DNA from: CAJQPP01 sp963793465
GTDB lineage: Bacteria > Planctomycetota > Planctomycetia > Pirellulales > Pirellulaceae
Direction: 5' to 3'
Assembly: GCA_963793465.1 (NCBI GenBank)
Contig: CAWCAJ010000012.1
Coordinates: 62,001 to 126,000, forward strand
Length of the DNA: 64,000 nucleotides
Shown: piece after piece, positions 26,011 to 35,538 of the stretch
How the letters are laid out: every line of letters starts with the position of its first letter
Numbering within the stretch: position 1 is the stretch's first letter
Notes under the pieces: model-generated
What the model was told of the DNA's origin: nothing
Database searches by the model: none
What the model saw: only the letters and a program-made list of their open reading frames with translations
Position numbers and translations under genes: made by a program

Positions 26011-28236
26011 TTAGGGTCTTTCCTGCAAAATAATGACCCAGCCGAGTACTGCATCCGCTGGTAACCGTGAAGGGCGTTGCACCATGGCATGGGCCGCCAG
26101 CCATCGTCCCTGGTACTCAGCCGCGATATCGCCAATGGGATCTCGATAGTCCCTGGCCAACAACGTCTGCCCGCTGCGATCCTGCGTATCGTCCCCGGTC
26201 ATGGAACTTAAGGCGTTGGCAGTCAGCTCTGGCACGTGCGCCGCCAGTGCCGTCCCATATGAAATTTCCTGAAAGACGGGGTGTTGCATGATCAAGCCCC
26301 GAAAGACATTGGCAGACGTCCCGCTGGCACCGCTCAATTCGACCGTGTTGGTGTTGGCGACGACCAGGAGATCGCCCCGAGCAATCGCCTCACCGACGAC
26401 TGACATGTCCCCCAACCTGACCGCCATGCCAATCACACCAATGGCTTGGCCTGCGGCGTCGGGATCCAATACCGGCACACTGATGGCCACTACGAATTCG
26501 TTGTGAGTGCCGCGGAAGGGCGTTGTGATGTGGGGTTGTGTCAAGGGCGGATATTCGCCGGGCGACGCGGAGGTGGAACCCGTCGTGGGGCCGTGGAAGT
26601 ACTCGCGGCGGGAATAACTGCGACCCAAACTCGCGAACCTCTGGTTCTGTTCATTCAGCAACGGGTATCTGGCAATTTGGGTGCCCTGCCCATCGTGGGC
26701 ATTGAGGAACCAGCAATACGAGCCGAGTTCGCCAAGCACTGGCGTCGCCGCCTGCTGCAACCACTCACAGAGTGTTTGGTCAAATCCAGCAGGTGCGGGA
26801 TGCTGATTCCAATCCCGCACCCGTTGAATCAACTGGGGATCGCGTGCGGCATCCTGCAATGCCCAAATCCGCCGGTCCATTTCGTAGCGTAGCGAATCGG
26901 CCGCCAAAGCCACGCGAGTGGTTAATCCCTGGTGCCGCGCCGTTTGTTCACGGCGGGCCAGGTTGGCTTGGACAAACAGAAAAGCCAGGCTGGACAGCAT
27001 CAACAGCGCGGCCGAGATGGCAGCCACCGACGCGGCTTGACGATGCCGACGCACCCAACGGGATGCTCGACGGGTCGCCGGCTCGCGAAACCAGGGAATG
27101 GTCTCGTCAGCCAAAAAGCGTTCTACATCGTCTGCCAGATCCATCGCCGAAGCGTACCGGTCGCGAGGTTGATTGGCCATGGCTTTCAGACAAATGGCCT
27201 CAATCGCCGGGGAAACTCCCCGTTGAACATTGCGTGGCGTGGGAAAATCGCCCCGGATAATCTGTTGGCGGATTTCATGCGTGGATTCACCGCGATAGGG
27301 CGTCTTGCCGCTGAGGATGGCATACAAGGTAACGCCCAAGCTGAACACATCGGTCGCTCTAGTCAGCTGTTCGCTGCCGGTGGCCTGCTCGGGGCTCATG
27401 AAGGGCAGTGTTCCCGAGATGCGTGTCGGAGCAGAATCGGAATCGGTTATGCGGTTCAGAACCAGCGTTTCTTCCCCCACATGTTGATCGACTTCTTCCC
27501 GTTGCACGGGACACGCGGCACCCCAGTCCAGCATGACGGTCTCACCAAAGCGGCCAAACAGAATATTACGCGGCTTGATATCGCAATGGATGATGCCCCG
27601 GCTGTGCGCATAGGCGATGGTTTTACAAACGGCGGCAAACCGCCCCAGCAGATCATGGAAACCGCGACTCTCAAAGTCGGGACTGCCGGTTGTCGCCGAA
27701 CCGGCAAAGAACGCTTCGATCGTTTCGCCCATCGTCTGGCCCCGTACCAGACGCATGACATAGAAGGTGCTACCATCTTCCGTGGTACCCATGCCGTAGA
27801 CGGGAACGATTCCAGGGTGATCCAAACCAGCCGTGATCCGGGCTTCCTCCAGGAACCGGTTGGAAGGATCGCTGACGCGGACATGCGAACGTACTGTCTT
27901 GATTGCCACCGTCCGTTCCAGGCAAGCATCGGTGGCCTGGTACACAACACCGATGCCGCCAGATGCCAGGTGTTGCAGCTGGCAATAGTCGACACCCAGT
28001 TTTACGTGATCGATGCCGGTCAAAGCGGAATCATCCAGATCGGCCGTGACTTGCTGGGCCGCATGATCGGTATTCCAGCTTTGATGAAGACGTCGCCAGG
28101 CTGCGATGCGTCGTGATAACGCCTCACGATGTTTTGGCTGATCGGGACAGAGTTCCGCCACTGACAGGACCTGCTGTCGCTCGAATGCAGCAAGCCACTG
28201 TTCAAACAGTTGATCGATGGATTTATCAGGAGTCAT
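26011..28236 (-). CDS. Transmembrane Ser/Thr protein kinase with C-terminal sensor-like domain
   Basis: 741 residues. A helical leader (1-75) is followed by a Hanks-type kinase domain: 'LASGGIGVVYQATD' P-loop, K113 in 'AIKTV', catalytic loop 'HCDIKPRNI' with D219 (HRD altered to HCD), and D237 in 'DWG' in place of DFG. The 'TLPFMSPEQ' activation segment is intact, so it is probably active. One membrane helix (~401-424) leads to a ~310-residue domain with a Cache-like sensor pattern ('YFHGPTTG', 'VVAISVPVLDP', 'GVIGMAVRLGDM'). No second membrane helix follows, so the sensor would be exported. It is transcribed toward the PQQ gene. Confidence 0.88.
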   Translation of the reverse strand: MTPDKSIDQLFEQWLAAFERQQVLSVAELCPDQPKHREALSRRIAAWRRLHQSWNTDHAAQQVTADLDDSALTGIDHVKLGVDYCQLQHLASGGIGVVYQATDACLERTVAIKTVRSHVRVSDPSNRFLEEARITAGLDHPGIVPVYGMGTTEDGSTFYVMRLVRGQTMGETIEAFFAGSATTGSPDFESRGFHDLLGRFAAVCKTIAYAHSRGIIHCDIKPRNILFGRFGETVMLDWGAACPVQREEVDQHVGEETLVLNRITDSDSAPTRISGTLPFMSPEQATGSEQLTRATDVFSLGVTLYAILSGKTPYRGESTHEIRQQIIRGDFPTPRNVQRGVSPAIEAICLKAMANQPRDRYASAMDLADDVERFLADETIPWFREPATRRASRWVRRHRQAASVAAISAALLMLSSLAFLFVQANLARREQTARHQGLTTRVALAADSLRYEMDRRIWALQDAARDPQLIQRVRDWNQHPAPAGFDQTLCEWLQQAATPVLGELGSYCWFLNAHDGQGTQIARYPLLNEQNQRFASLGRSYSRREYFHGPTTGSTSASPGEYPPLTQPHITTPFRGTHNEFVVAISVPVLDPDAAGQAIGVIGMAVRLGDMSVVGEAIARGDLLVVANTNTVELSGASGTSANVFRGLIMQHPVFQEISYGTALAAHVPELTANALSSMTGDDTQDRSGQTLLARDYRDPIGDIAAEYQGRWLAAHAMVQRPSRLPADAVLGWVIILQERP

Positions 28237-28275
28237 TACGTGCCCGGCAGGAACCTCAATCCAACCTCGATTTCC

Positions 28276-29001
28276 TCAGGACTTGTTACCGGTTCGTCGT
28301 GCCAGCACCACATCGTAGCGTTTTCGCCAGGCCGACATGCGTACAATCTCGAACCCATGGTCACACAGCAGTTTGGTCATGGCGTCACCCTTTTGGTGGC
28401 GGCCCGCAAATAGCCAGGCAAATTTCTTGCCCACTTGGGTCGTGACAAGCACTCCACCCGGCTTCAAGGCCGTTGCGATCTGTTCCATCAGCCGGGGAAG
28501 CTGGGGAATCAACTCGGCGGCTTCCAGCAACAGGACAGCATCGAACGTTTGGGGACGATCGCAGGTCCACTGTTGCACGTCCTGCTGTATCAAGTGGACT
28601 CGGTTTCGCTGGACTTCACTCGCCAGGCTGAGGTGCTGCCGAAATTTTTCCAGCATTCGCTGGGAGAAATCCATCCCCACCAGCCGCCCCTGAAAACGCG
28701 GTTCGGCCAACAACAAACGACTCACTCGCCCGGTGCCACAGGCCAGATCCAGAACTCGCGCCTGCGGTTGATTGGCAACCACCTTCAGTAAAGGTGCCAG
28801 GAACAACTCCCGGTTCAGTTTTTCCGACTGATACTCCCCGGATTGCCATTTGCCTTCGTACCAAGGGGCCAGCCAATCATAACTGCGGCGTACCAACCGG
28901 CGATCCAGATAGCTCCATTCCGTCAGCATCGACCAGACGAAACAGGCAACCAGTCCCAGCCCGCTCAGCAAAATCCAAATTTCAAGTGGCAGGTGCGTCA
29001 T
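28276..29001 (-). CDS. Membrane-anchored SAM-dependent methyltransferase
   Basis: 241 residues from 29001. An N-terminal membrane helix ('IWILLSGLGLVACFVWSML') precedes a class I methyltransferase domain: 'VLDLACGTGRVSRLLL' is the SAM-binding motif I, then 'GMDFSQRMLEKF', 'FDAVLLLEAAELIPQLPRLM' and 'ALKPGGVLVTTQV'. This most resembles UbiE/small-molecule methyltransferases, but no substrate can be named. An upstream in-frame start at 29172 would add 57 Arg/His-rich residues without family character. It lies 39 bp upstream of the kinase start on the same strand. Confidence 0.82.
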   Translation of the reverse strand: MTHLPLEIWILLSGLGLVACFVWSMLTEWSYLDRRLVRRSYDWLAPWYEGKWQSGEYQSEKLNRELFLAPLLKVVANQPQARVLDLACGTGRVSRLLLAEPRFQGRLVGMDFSQRMLEKFRQHLSLASEVQRNRVHLIQQDVQQWTCDRPQTFDAVLLLEAAELIPQLPRLMEQIATALKPGGVLVTTQVGKKFAWLFAGRHQKGDAMTKLLCDHGFEIVRMSAWRKRYDVVLARRTGNKS

Positions 29002-29405
29002 CTGGGGTGCTGCTGGTAAGGGTTCAATTTCGAGGTTTGTGATCCTCGCTGTGATGTGCCCAAGGCGATCCTGCGGGGACAAACGTTCCGGGTCTCCGAA
29101 TGGTCTTTTGTTTTTTCCAGACGAATGCAACGCGTGAAAACCCCGGTGGGCATCCCCGATCGACGTGGTCAACGAACGCTTCCAGCCAGCCGTTGGCGTG
29201 GATTTTCACGTCGTTTTCGCGAAAAAACGGTATTTGCCAGAAAACCTGTCCCTTGACGCATGATTCGGACACACCAACGGGTGGAGTCAGCCAGCCTGCT
29301 GACCACGCAGTTTCTGGATCGTTGCCGACCAGTTCCGCAGACTGCCCCCGAATGGCTTGATCGCAGCCACCAAAACAAGTTTCGGCTTCCTGCAGGAGAA
29401 AGTAC
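29002..29405. other. Divergent gap upstream of the Tad-like operon
   Basis: A 404-bp gap between the minus-strand methyltransferase and the plus-strand pilin gene. The Tad-operon promoter is expected here, but no strong sigma-70 or sigma-54 match was found. 'AGGAG' 8 nt before 29406 is a clear ribosome-binding site. No gene is seen. Confidence 0.55.
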
Positions 29406-29618
29406 ATGTATGAGTTTCTGAATGTGACCCGGGAACGATTGATTCGTTTTCACAAAGATGAAAGTGGCGAACAAAACATGTCCACCGTGATGTTGTTGGG
29501 CGTGGGTGCCCTGGTGGTCGTCGGTCTGATCGCCATCGGCGTATTTATCTTCAACTATGCCAAAACCAGTATGGAAAGCGCTACTGGCGACCCGGGCTTC
29601 CAAACCCCAAGTAACTAG
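29406..29618 (+). CDS. Flp-type pilin (Tad/type IVc prepilin)
   Basis: 70 residues. A charged leader 'RLIRFHKDESG' is followed by a hydrophobic helix 'MLLGVGALVVVGLIAIGVFI', the class III/IVc prepilin layout, with cleavage expected after the Gly of 'DESG'. The Glu-Tyr usually found five to six residues after cleavage is missing ('EQNMST'), so assembly chemistry may differ. It is the first gene of a plus-strand run that includes a prepilin peptidase, CpaF, TadB and TadC, which supports the assignment. Confidence 0.8.
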   Translation: MYEFLNVTRERLIRFHKDESGEQNMSTVMLLGVGALVVVGLIAIGVFIFNYAKTSMESATGDPGFQTPSN

Positions 29619-29621
29619 TGA

Positions 29622-29716
29622 CCTGTTGGATCTGAATTGAAGCAACAGGGCTGGATTCGCAACCAGACCAACAGGTCCAGCAATTCCGCTGCTGTTCGCC
29701 TCGGGTCCCACCGGCC
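29622..29716 (-). repeat. Interspersed ~95-bp repeat, degenerate copy D
   Basis: It shares 'GATCTGAATTGAA', 'CTGGATTCG' and 'GCAAC' at the right spacing with copy B and lies just after the pilin stop. The distal half is poorly conserved, so limits are approximate. Confidence 0.5.
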
Positions 29717-29781
29717 ATGGGCAATCTACGACAACACCCATCTCAACCCACCGTCCGTCCTCACCGACCCCAGGTCGTCAG

Positions 29782-30495
29782 ATGTTTAACAGTCAACGCC
29801 GTACCGCCTGGATTCTCGGCAGCATCACACCGCCGTTGGCGTGTGCCCTGGGAACGGGATGGTTGTGGCGCCAATTGCCATCGCCTTTGGGCACGGGTTG
29901 TTTGATGATTCTGATGTCGTTGTTGGTGACGGTCATCATTACGGACAGTTGCTGGAAAAAAATCCCCAACTGGGCCACCTATCCGTGTTTGTTGTGGCTG
30001 TTGGTTTTCAACGCTTGCGGTTCTTTCTGGCAGGGGGAAGTCGTCACGCGGGCGATTCCCTCCTTGACGCACTGGTCGACGGTCGGCCCGACATCCCTGG
30101 GTGCGATTGGTCTGGCCAACTGTCTCAGCGGTGCCTTGGTTTGTTTCGGCGTGATGGTCGTGCTGTCAGGTTGGCTGAAGAGCTCCGGGGGTGACGTCAA
30201 GTTGTTGACTGTCATCGGAGCCTGTATCGGCGTTCGTTACGGATTGATGGCTTTGGCGTTGGGCTACATTCTGGCTGGATGCTATTCGCTGATGCTCTGT
30301 ATTTGGCACTACGGTCTGCTTTCGATCCTGAGAGGAACGTTGGCCTGGTTGGGAAACCTGATCATGCCGCTCATGATTCCCCGTCCCCAGGTACGTGATG
30401 ACAAATTGCTCAAGTCCGGCGTGCCCTTGGGAGCCCACTTTGCATTGGGGACCGTGCTGGCGTTGACGCCCATCATCCCGGGTCTGCATTCCTAG
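29782..30495 (+). CDS. Prepilin peptidase (TadV/CpaA, peptidase A24)
   Basis: 237 residues, an integral membrane protein with several helices. The two catalytic aspartates of A24 peptidases are at D55 ('VIITDSCWKKIPN') and D138 ('SSGGDVKLL'); the second motif is a slight variant of GxGD. It would remove the leader of the Flp pilin and the pseudopilins of this operon. It is larger than typical TadV (~150-170 residues) because of extra C-terminal helices. Confidence 0.85.
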   Translation: MFNSQRRTAWILGSITPPLACALGTGWLWRQLPSPLGTGCLMILMSLLVTVIITDSCWKKIPNWATYPCLLWLLVFNACGSFWQGEVVTRAIPSLTHWSTVGPTSLGAIGLANCLSGALVCFGVMVVLSGWLKSSGGDVKLLTVIGACIGVRYGLMALALGYILAGCYSLMLCIWHYGLLSILRGTLAWLGNLIMPLMIPRPQVRDDKLLKSGVPLGAHFALGTVLALTPIIPGLHS

Positions 30496-30551
30496 GTAGC
30501 GAACCAATTCTGGGTTCTGAGCCCATCACCCCAATAACCGGACAGCATCCT

Positions 30552-30749
30552 ATGTCAAACCAGCGAAAAACTTCGACGGCAACGCGGAGCGTCACCGGTC
30601 GGCGGCGTCGTGGTTCGGTGGAACTGGAGGCAGTGCTGATCACAGGCGTCATGTTTCCCCTGGCGGTCGCGTTGTATTTCCTGGCCATTCGCGGATTCAG
30701 TGCGCTCTACCAATTGATTTCCGGAGTTATGGAATGGCCCTTCCTTTGA
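30552..30749 (+). CDS. Small pseudopilin-like protein of the Tad operon
   Basis: 65 residues. A basic leader with 'RRRRGSVELEAVLITGVMFP' has a Gly followed by SVELE, resembling a type IV prepilin cleavage site with Glu at +5, and then one hydrophobic helix. Its position directly after the prepilin peptidase supports a minor pilin role. No closer family can be named. Confidence 0.7.
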   Translation: MSNQRKTSTATRSVTGRRRRGSVELEAVLITGVMFPLAVALYFLAIRGFSALYQLISGVMEWPFL

Positions 30750-30770
30750 AAAGCTGGAACCGGTGAATTG

Positions 30771-31505
30771 ATGTTTGATCCCTTGGAACTATTTCGCTCC
30801 GTCGAGGTCATCTGGTTGATATGGCTGTGCAGTTGCCTGGGCCTGTGCGGGCTGACCGTGCTGGGGCTTGCACGAGTCAGTTGGCGGCGATTGTGGCGGC
30901 AACGACACGACGAACGGGGGGCTGCCTACGCCCTGTCTTATGTAATGGTGGTGCCGCTGTATTTCATGTTTGTTTGTCTGGTAGTGGAGAGCAGCAACAT
31001 ACTGGTGACCAAGGTGGGTACCGTGTATGCCGCGTTTGCCGGTGCGCGAACGGCGGTGGTCTGGCAGTCGGCTGCTTTGCCCGCGGCAGCGGAGCAACGG
31101 ATTACTCAATCGGCCCAACAGGCGTTTGTGGGGTTTGCCAGTGGGATTCGTGTCGCCACTGATCCGGCCGCAAACCCGGATTCAAACCAGAAACGGTATC
31201 TGGATACCTATGAGAATTTTTTTGATGACCCCGCGGTTTCCCGCAACATCCTGACCACGAAATTGGCCAATGCCCAATCCAGGCTGCAGGTCACCTATCA
31301 GTCAGCTACCGGCTGGTCGGACGATGTGCAGGTAGACGTCGAGTACCAGTTTCGATTCCATGTGCCGGTGATCGGGCACGCGTTGGGAACTCGTGGGGCG
31401 GACGGCTACCGGTATTTTCCAATCCGCAGTGCCGTCAAGCTGCAGAACGAGGGACCACAAAATGAAACTCAACGGACAGGGATTCGTTATGCCTCGCCAA
31501 ACTAG
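30771..31505 (+). CDS. TadE-like pilus assembly protein
   Basis: 244 residues. One helix near the N-terminus ('VIWLIWLCSCLGLCGLTVLG') is followed by 'ERGAAYALSYVMVVPLYFMF', the TadE-type pseudopilin motif, leading into an extracytoplasmic domain. The ATG at 30771 is chosen over the adjacent TTG at 30768. Its 3' end overlaps the next gene by 44 bp. Confidence 0.75.
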   Translation: MFDPLELFRSVEVIWLIWLCSCLGLCGLTVLGLARVSWRRLWRQRHDERGAAYALSYVMVVPLYFMFVCLVVESSNILVTKVGTVYAAFAGARTAVVWQSAALPAAAEQRITQSAQQAFVGFASGIRVATDPAANPDSNQKRYLDTYENFFDDPAVSRNILTTKLANAQSRLQVTYQSATGWSDDVQVDVEYQFRFHVPVIGHALGTRGADGYRYFPIRSAVKLQNEGPQNETQRTGIRYASPN

Positions 31506-33657
31506 AAACCGAATTGCCGTTTTTCTGCGGGAGATCTACCTGGGAGATGAAGGTCGATTTTTCCCGGGTGGCGACGCCCGTCAATCCGGGAGTGATTGGC
31601 CCGGCTGGAAACGGCTGCATGCTGACGAGAACGGCAAGATCACTTTGATCAGCACGATCACCTTGATGTTTTTTCTGATGCTGGTGTGCTATATCGGCAA
31701 CGTAGGCGTCAGCGTAAAACAAAAACTGGAGTTACAGAATGCCGCCGATGCGGCGGCCTATTCCACCGCCCTGTGGCAAGCGCGAGGCATGAATGCGGTC
31801 ACCGTGGCCAATCATATGCTGGGGGAAGCCACGGCCATGGCCGTGATTCTGGAGTCCTTGGGCGGGCGAGTTCAAACCGAATACGGAACAGGATCCTCCC
31901 AGCCCAATTACCTTTCCCGGGAGAGTTCCAACTTCAACTCGCAGATTGCGGTTTTACAACCCTTGGCTCCCATCGCGTTGCCGGCAGCCTTGCGAAGCCC
32001 GGATAAACGTGTCGTCGACTTCGTAGCCGACCTGCTTACGGACGATGATGGCAGGCACAACGCGGGTGCCACGATTTATGACTCCAAACTGACGCTCAAA
32101 TATTTTTTCCTGTTGTGCCTGAAGATCAAGTCCGCCTGTTCCGTGGGCGAGGTGATCGGCAGCTTTCCGCCCCTGGTTTTCATCAAAATTGCCTGTGTCG
32201 CCATTGATATCGCAATCACTGCCGGGCCCGTTCTGAAAATCGGACAGGAATGGCTTTTCCTGGAAGCCCTGGAAAACGCCACGTTGCTGTTGGTTCCTTT
32301 TCACCAGACCGTGCAACAAGCCTTGATTCCCGCGATCGGAATGTATGGCACTTCCGTGGCAGGGATGACTCCCCTCACGGCACCGGGACCCGTGGGAGAC
32401 GGTTCTTCACCGCTCAATCAGGCCGTGGAAAGCAGTTTGGCAGACCTGCAAGACTTCTATACCCGGCAAGCAATTGATTTGGCTGTGGTACCCCGGGTCC
32501 AGGATCTGGAATTGCCGGTTCAACTGGAAGAACCCCCTCCCCAGCAAGGCAATGCGCAGGGAACGCCGAATGTAGGAAATTGGGAAGTACCCCCCAGTCA
32601 GTGGGAGGGGCCCTTTTTCACCAGCACTGTGGCGACGGTGATTGACGATGCCTTCACGGCGGTGGACACCATTGCCGGTACGGCAAGCGACGTGATTGGC
32701 ACCGTGTTGGACCTGGCCAGTTCCATTCCGGGCTTCGAAACCGAACCCTTTGCTGAGGCCCGCCAACAACTGAACCAGTTGCGGTCATTTCTGGTTCTGC
32801 CGAGCCGGCCAGATTACCGTAACGGATACCCTCAGAATCCCTGCCAGGAAGCCAACAGTCCCTATCGGATCTGGGAGTTCTATTGGCAACATGAACGCAA
32901 ATCGCAATGGGTACGAGCTACGTACCCTTACGTGGTCAGTTTCCGTGAACCGATGTTGGATTTCATGGAAAACGGATTCGGTGGATTGCTGAACCTCGAC
33001 CTTGCCAACGCGGCAACCTATTACACGCATTGGAGTAACCGCTACACGCTGGCCAAATCCTGGGAGATCCGTAGCGGCGTGACCGCTCTCAATAGCGGTC
33101 TTGTGCCCAGGATGCTGATCCTGAAGGATTCCGACCCTGACACCAAAGGCTTCGAACCCTGGACCCACAACAATCGGCTGGCGGAAGAGCTGTTTGTGGT
33201 TTACGCAGTCGCCTCGCGTTCGCCGTCAAATTCGACTTTTGCCTCCGTTTTGTTCCCAAAATCCAACCCCCACGGCAGTTTGGCGATTTCTGCTGCCATG
33301 GTTTACAACGCCAATCCGCGTAATCTGCCAGCGCAACAAAACGGATTGGGAACGACACAGAGAAATAATGGATGGGACACGCTGAATTGGTTACCTCCGG
33401 TCCAGTCACCGGAGTGGGGCGGTCAACATCCCTTGCCGGGCGGTGACTTCTGGTCCGTTTTCCAGGGCAATCTGCCTGCCAATCGCGGAGCTCAAGTTCA
33501 AATCAATTGGCAAGCCAAGTTGGTGCCGTTGACCTTTGGCGACGTCGCCCCACGAAAACTGGGCCAGGAGTTCAACGATGCATCGTCCGAGCTCTCCGAG
33601 CACGTTCGGGAACTGGGCAGCAAGGCTCTGGAAGATTTTTTACTGATCAACCACTGA
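31462..33657 (+). CDS. TadG-like large pilus/secretion protein
   Basis: 731 residues. After a short cytoplasmic part, 'ENGKITLISTITLMFFLMLV' is followed by 'KLELQNAADAAAYSTALWQA', the hallmark of Tad/TadG proteins. A ~600-residue Pro/Gln/Asn-rich exported region follows without a recognised adhesion domain. The ATG at 31462 has GAGGG at the right distance and overlaps the previous gene; 31489 is an alternative. In other systems TadG is a structural or outer-surface component of the Tad apparatus. Confidence 0.75.
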   Translation: MKLNGQGFVMPRQTRNRIAVFLREIYLGDEGRFFPGGDARQSGSDWPGWKRLHADENGKITLISTITLMFFLMLVCYIGNVGVSVKQKLELQNAADAAAYSTALWQARGMNAVTVANHMLGEATAMAVILESLGGRVQTEYGTGSSQPNYLSRESSNFNSQIAVLQPLAPIALPAALRSPDKRVVDFVADLLTDDDGRHNAGATIYDSKLTLKYFFLLCLKIKSACSVGEVIGSFPPLVFIKIACVAIDIAITAGPVLKIGQEWLFLEALENATLLLVPFHQTVQQALIPAIGMYGTSVAGMTPLTAPGPVGDGSSPLNQAVESSLADLQDFYTRQAIDLAVVPRVQDLELPVQLEEPPPQQGNAQGTPNVGNWEVPPSQWEGPFFTSTVATVIDDAFTAVDTIAGTASDVIGTVLDLASSIPGFETEPFAEARQQLNQLRSFLVLPSRPDYRNGYPQNPCQEANSPYRIWEFYWQHERKSQWVRATYPYVVSFREPMLDFMENGFGGLLNLDLANAATYYTHWSNRYTLAKSWEIRSGVTALNSGLVPRMLILKDSDPDTKGFEPWTHNNRLAEELFVVYAVASRSPSNSTFASVLFPKSNPHGSLAISAAMVYNANPRNLPAQQNGLGTTQRNNGWDTLNWLPPVQSPEWGGQHPLPGGDFWSVFQGNLPANRGAQVQINWQAKLVPLTFGDVAPRKLGQEFNDASSELSEHVRELGSKALEDFLLINH

Positions 33658-34577
33658 TGAAAGAAATGAGCCAAACCAGCTGCACCTCTGCAAGTCGATT
33701 CCGTGGCCGCCGATGTCTGCGACGCGGTTCGGCGCCATTGGAAATGGTGATGGTGGCACCCGTGCTGTTCGCTGTGTTTGTGTTGATCATCTGGGCAGGG
33801 AATTTCATGATCGGCCAGGCACAGGTCGTCGTGGAAGCCCGCCATCAGGCCTGGCGCAAGCGACACACGGAGGCACGTTCCGATGAATACAACTTTGCGG
33901 GAGGAGCCGGGTATGTTGAATCGGAATCGACCCAGGAACGCAGGGTATCCAGATTGGTCAGCAGTTTTCCAAATCCTCGCTCCAACAGTCGGGTGATGGG
34001 GGACGCCTGGCAGTCGCGACGCAATGACCCCCTGCCCACGTCTCAACAAAGGGCTGAGGAATTGAATCGGCATTGGAATTCCCGGTTGCAATTGAAGCTG
34101 GGTCGGCTGGCCGGTGCGCAAACGCTGGACGGTGTGTTGACCCAAATCACCCATGCAAAGAATCTGGCCAACGGGATTCGGCAAACACTGCTGGGATTGA
34201 TCGGATCGCAAAGTGACATTCTGCGTGAATTGGTCGGCAGCTTCAGTGGGCAGGCCAATCGCCAACTGCAGGAATTACAACGCGAACGGAAGGAACAGCT
34301 GCAGAGGTTTCAAAATCGCATCAACCAATTGAATCTTCAGATCAACAGGGTACGTGTCGAAATTGATGCTCAGCAGTCGCGTGTCAGTGAAATTGACCGA
34401 GTACTGAACAAGAATCGGAACGCCAACGAAGACGACAAATTGACGGAGACCCAGGTCACACAACTGGAAGACGAAAAGCAAAAAATCGTTGACGCGACGC
34501 TACCGCAATTACGAGTCGAGCTACATTCCGCTGAAACGGAAAGACAATTGCAACAGACACTTTTGAATCAACTTTGA
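33657..34577 (+). CDS. TadE-like protein with long coiled coil
   Basis: 306 residues; the ATG overlaps the stop of the previous gene (TGATG), so translation is coupled. 'RRGSAPLEMVMVAPVLFAVF' is a TadE pseudopilin helix. The C-terminal ~130 residues are a dense Gln/Arg/Glu coiled coil ('RQLQELQRERKEQLQRFQNR'), unusual for TadE. It may form a periplasmic rod between inner membrane and envelope. An alternative start is at 33666. Confidence 0.7.
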   Translation: MKEMSQTSCTSASRFRGRRCLRRGSAPLEMVMVAPVLFAVFVLIIWAGNFMIGQAQVVVEARHQAWRKRHTEARSDEYNFAGGAGYVESESTQERRVSRLVSSFPNPRSNSRVMGDAWQSRRNDPLPTSQQRAEELNRHWNSRLQLKLGRLAGAQTLDGVLTQITHAKNLANGIRQTLLGLIGSQSDILRELVGSFSGQANRQLQELQRERKEQLQRFQNRINQLNLQINRVRVEIDAQQSRVSEIDRVLNKNRNANEDDKLTETQVTQLEDEKQKIVDATLPQLRVELHSAETERQLQQTLLNQL

Positions 34578-34579
34578 GA

Positions 34580-35524
34580 ATGCATTCACTGATGACGGAA
34601 CACGCCTCAGCACAGACACGCCTGCCGGGGGATGGGTACGAGCCTTCCGGGCGGGCTCGCGTTCAGCGTCGTTGGAGACTGGTAGAACGTAGCTTCAACC
34701 TGGCTGCCATCTGGATCGTGATATTCCTGGGTGTTACAGCCATCCAGGGCATGCAACGCCTGTTTCTGGAGACACCGACCTTGACAACATCGGATCTCCG
34801 GGAAAATCCGAGTCCCCCTGCGGTCGTGTCGTTCGCGGGCCAACCTGCGTCGGCCCCGGGTGGGACTTGGGAAATGGCGGACTGGCAATGGGATGTAGCC
34901 GTTTCTACGGTATCGGAAGCCGAAATGAAGTCGCGGTTGAACGCACTGGCACGGTGTGCCGTGCCCGCCAACCTGCAGCCTCACGAGCAGACAGCGATCC
35001 GACAGATCGTCCATGCCCTGCGACATTTGCCCTTGCAACGCTATGACACGACCAATGGAGGAGAATACCGGCTGGACTCAGCCCACAGCAAATTGAGGGT
35101 GTTGACCCGGGGTGTTGGTGAGCAGGAAACCCTGGTCGCCCTGGCTGCGGCCAAACGGCAGCCATCCCGGGATCATTGGACCGTGTTTGAACTGCGCTCC
35201 AAACCTCGACGGGCCGATGCCATCGTTCGGCATATCCTGCCCCTTCCGCACGGAACCCGCACGCTTTGTGGTCGTCGCGACGAGCGGGGCCAATGGCAAC
35301 TGGAGATCGTCGCCAGCCCTGTTGGTTTGGCCAGCGTCGTTGACCGATGTCGTGCCGCAGGCTGGCAAGTTGGTGGCCTGCCAGCCAGCTTGGGCAGCAG
35401 GCAGGGATTTTCATTGACGCGGGAACGGCAGACCGTGCACCTGTGGAGCGTTGACTGCGACTCAGGTTGGCATCAGTTCGCGGCAATACGAATGTCCGAC
35501 AACCAGAATCTGAACTTTCAATAA
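34580..35524 (+). CDS. Unknown Tad-operon membrane protein
   Basis: 314 residues with one membrane helix ('LAAIWIVIFLGVTAI', ~residue 42-57) and a ~230-residue exported region without recognisable domains. I do not recognise the family. It begins within a few bases of the preceding stop and is followed 14 bp later by the CpaB-like gene, so it belongs to the same transcript and probably to the same apparatus. An ATG at 34592 is also possible. Confidence 0.7.
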   Translation: MHSLMTEHASAQTRLPGDGYEPSGRARVQRRWRLVERSFNLAAIWIVIFLGVTAIQGMQRLFLETPTLTTSDLRENPSPPAVVSFAGQPASAPGGTWEMADWQWDVAVSTVSEAEMKSRLNALARCAVPANLQPHEQTAIRQIVHALRHLPLQRYDTTNGGEYRLDSAHSKLRVLTRGVGEQETLVALAAAKRQPSRDHWTVFELRSKPRRADAIVRHILPLPHGTRTLCGRRDERGQWQLEIVASPVGLASVVDRCRAAGWQVGGLPASLGSRQGFSLTRERQTVHLWSVDCDSGWHQFAAIRMSDNQNLNFQ

Positions 35525-35538
35525 AAGGCGGGTGACTT

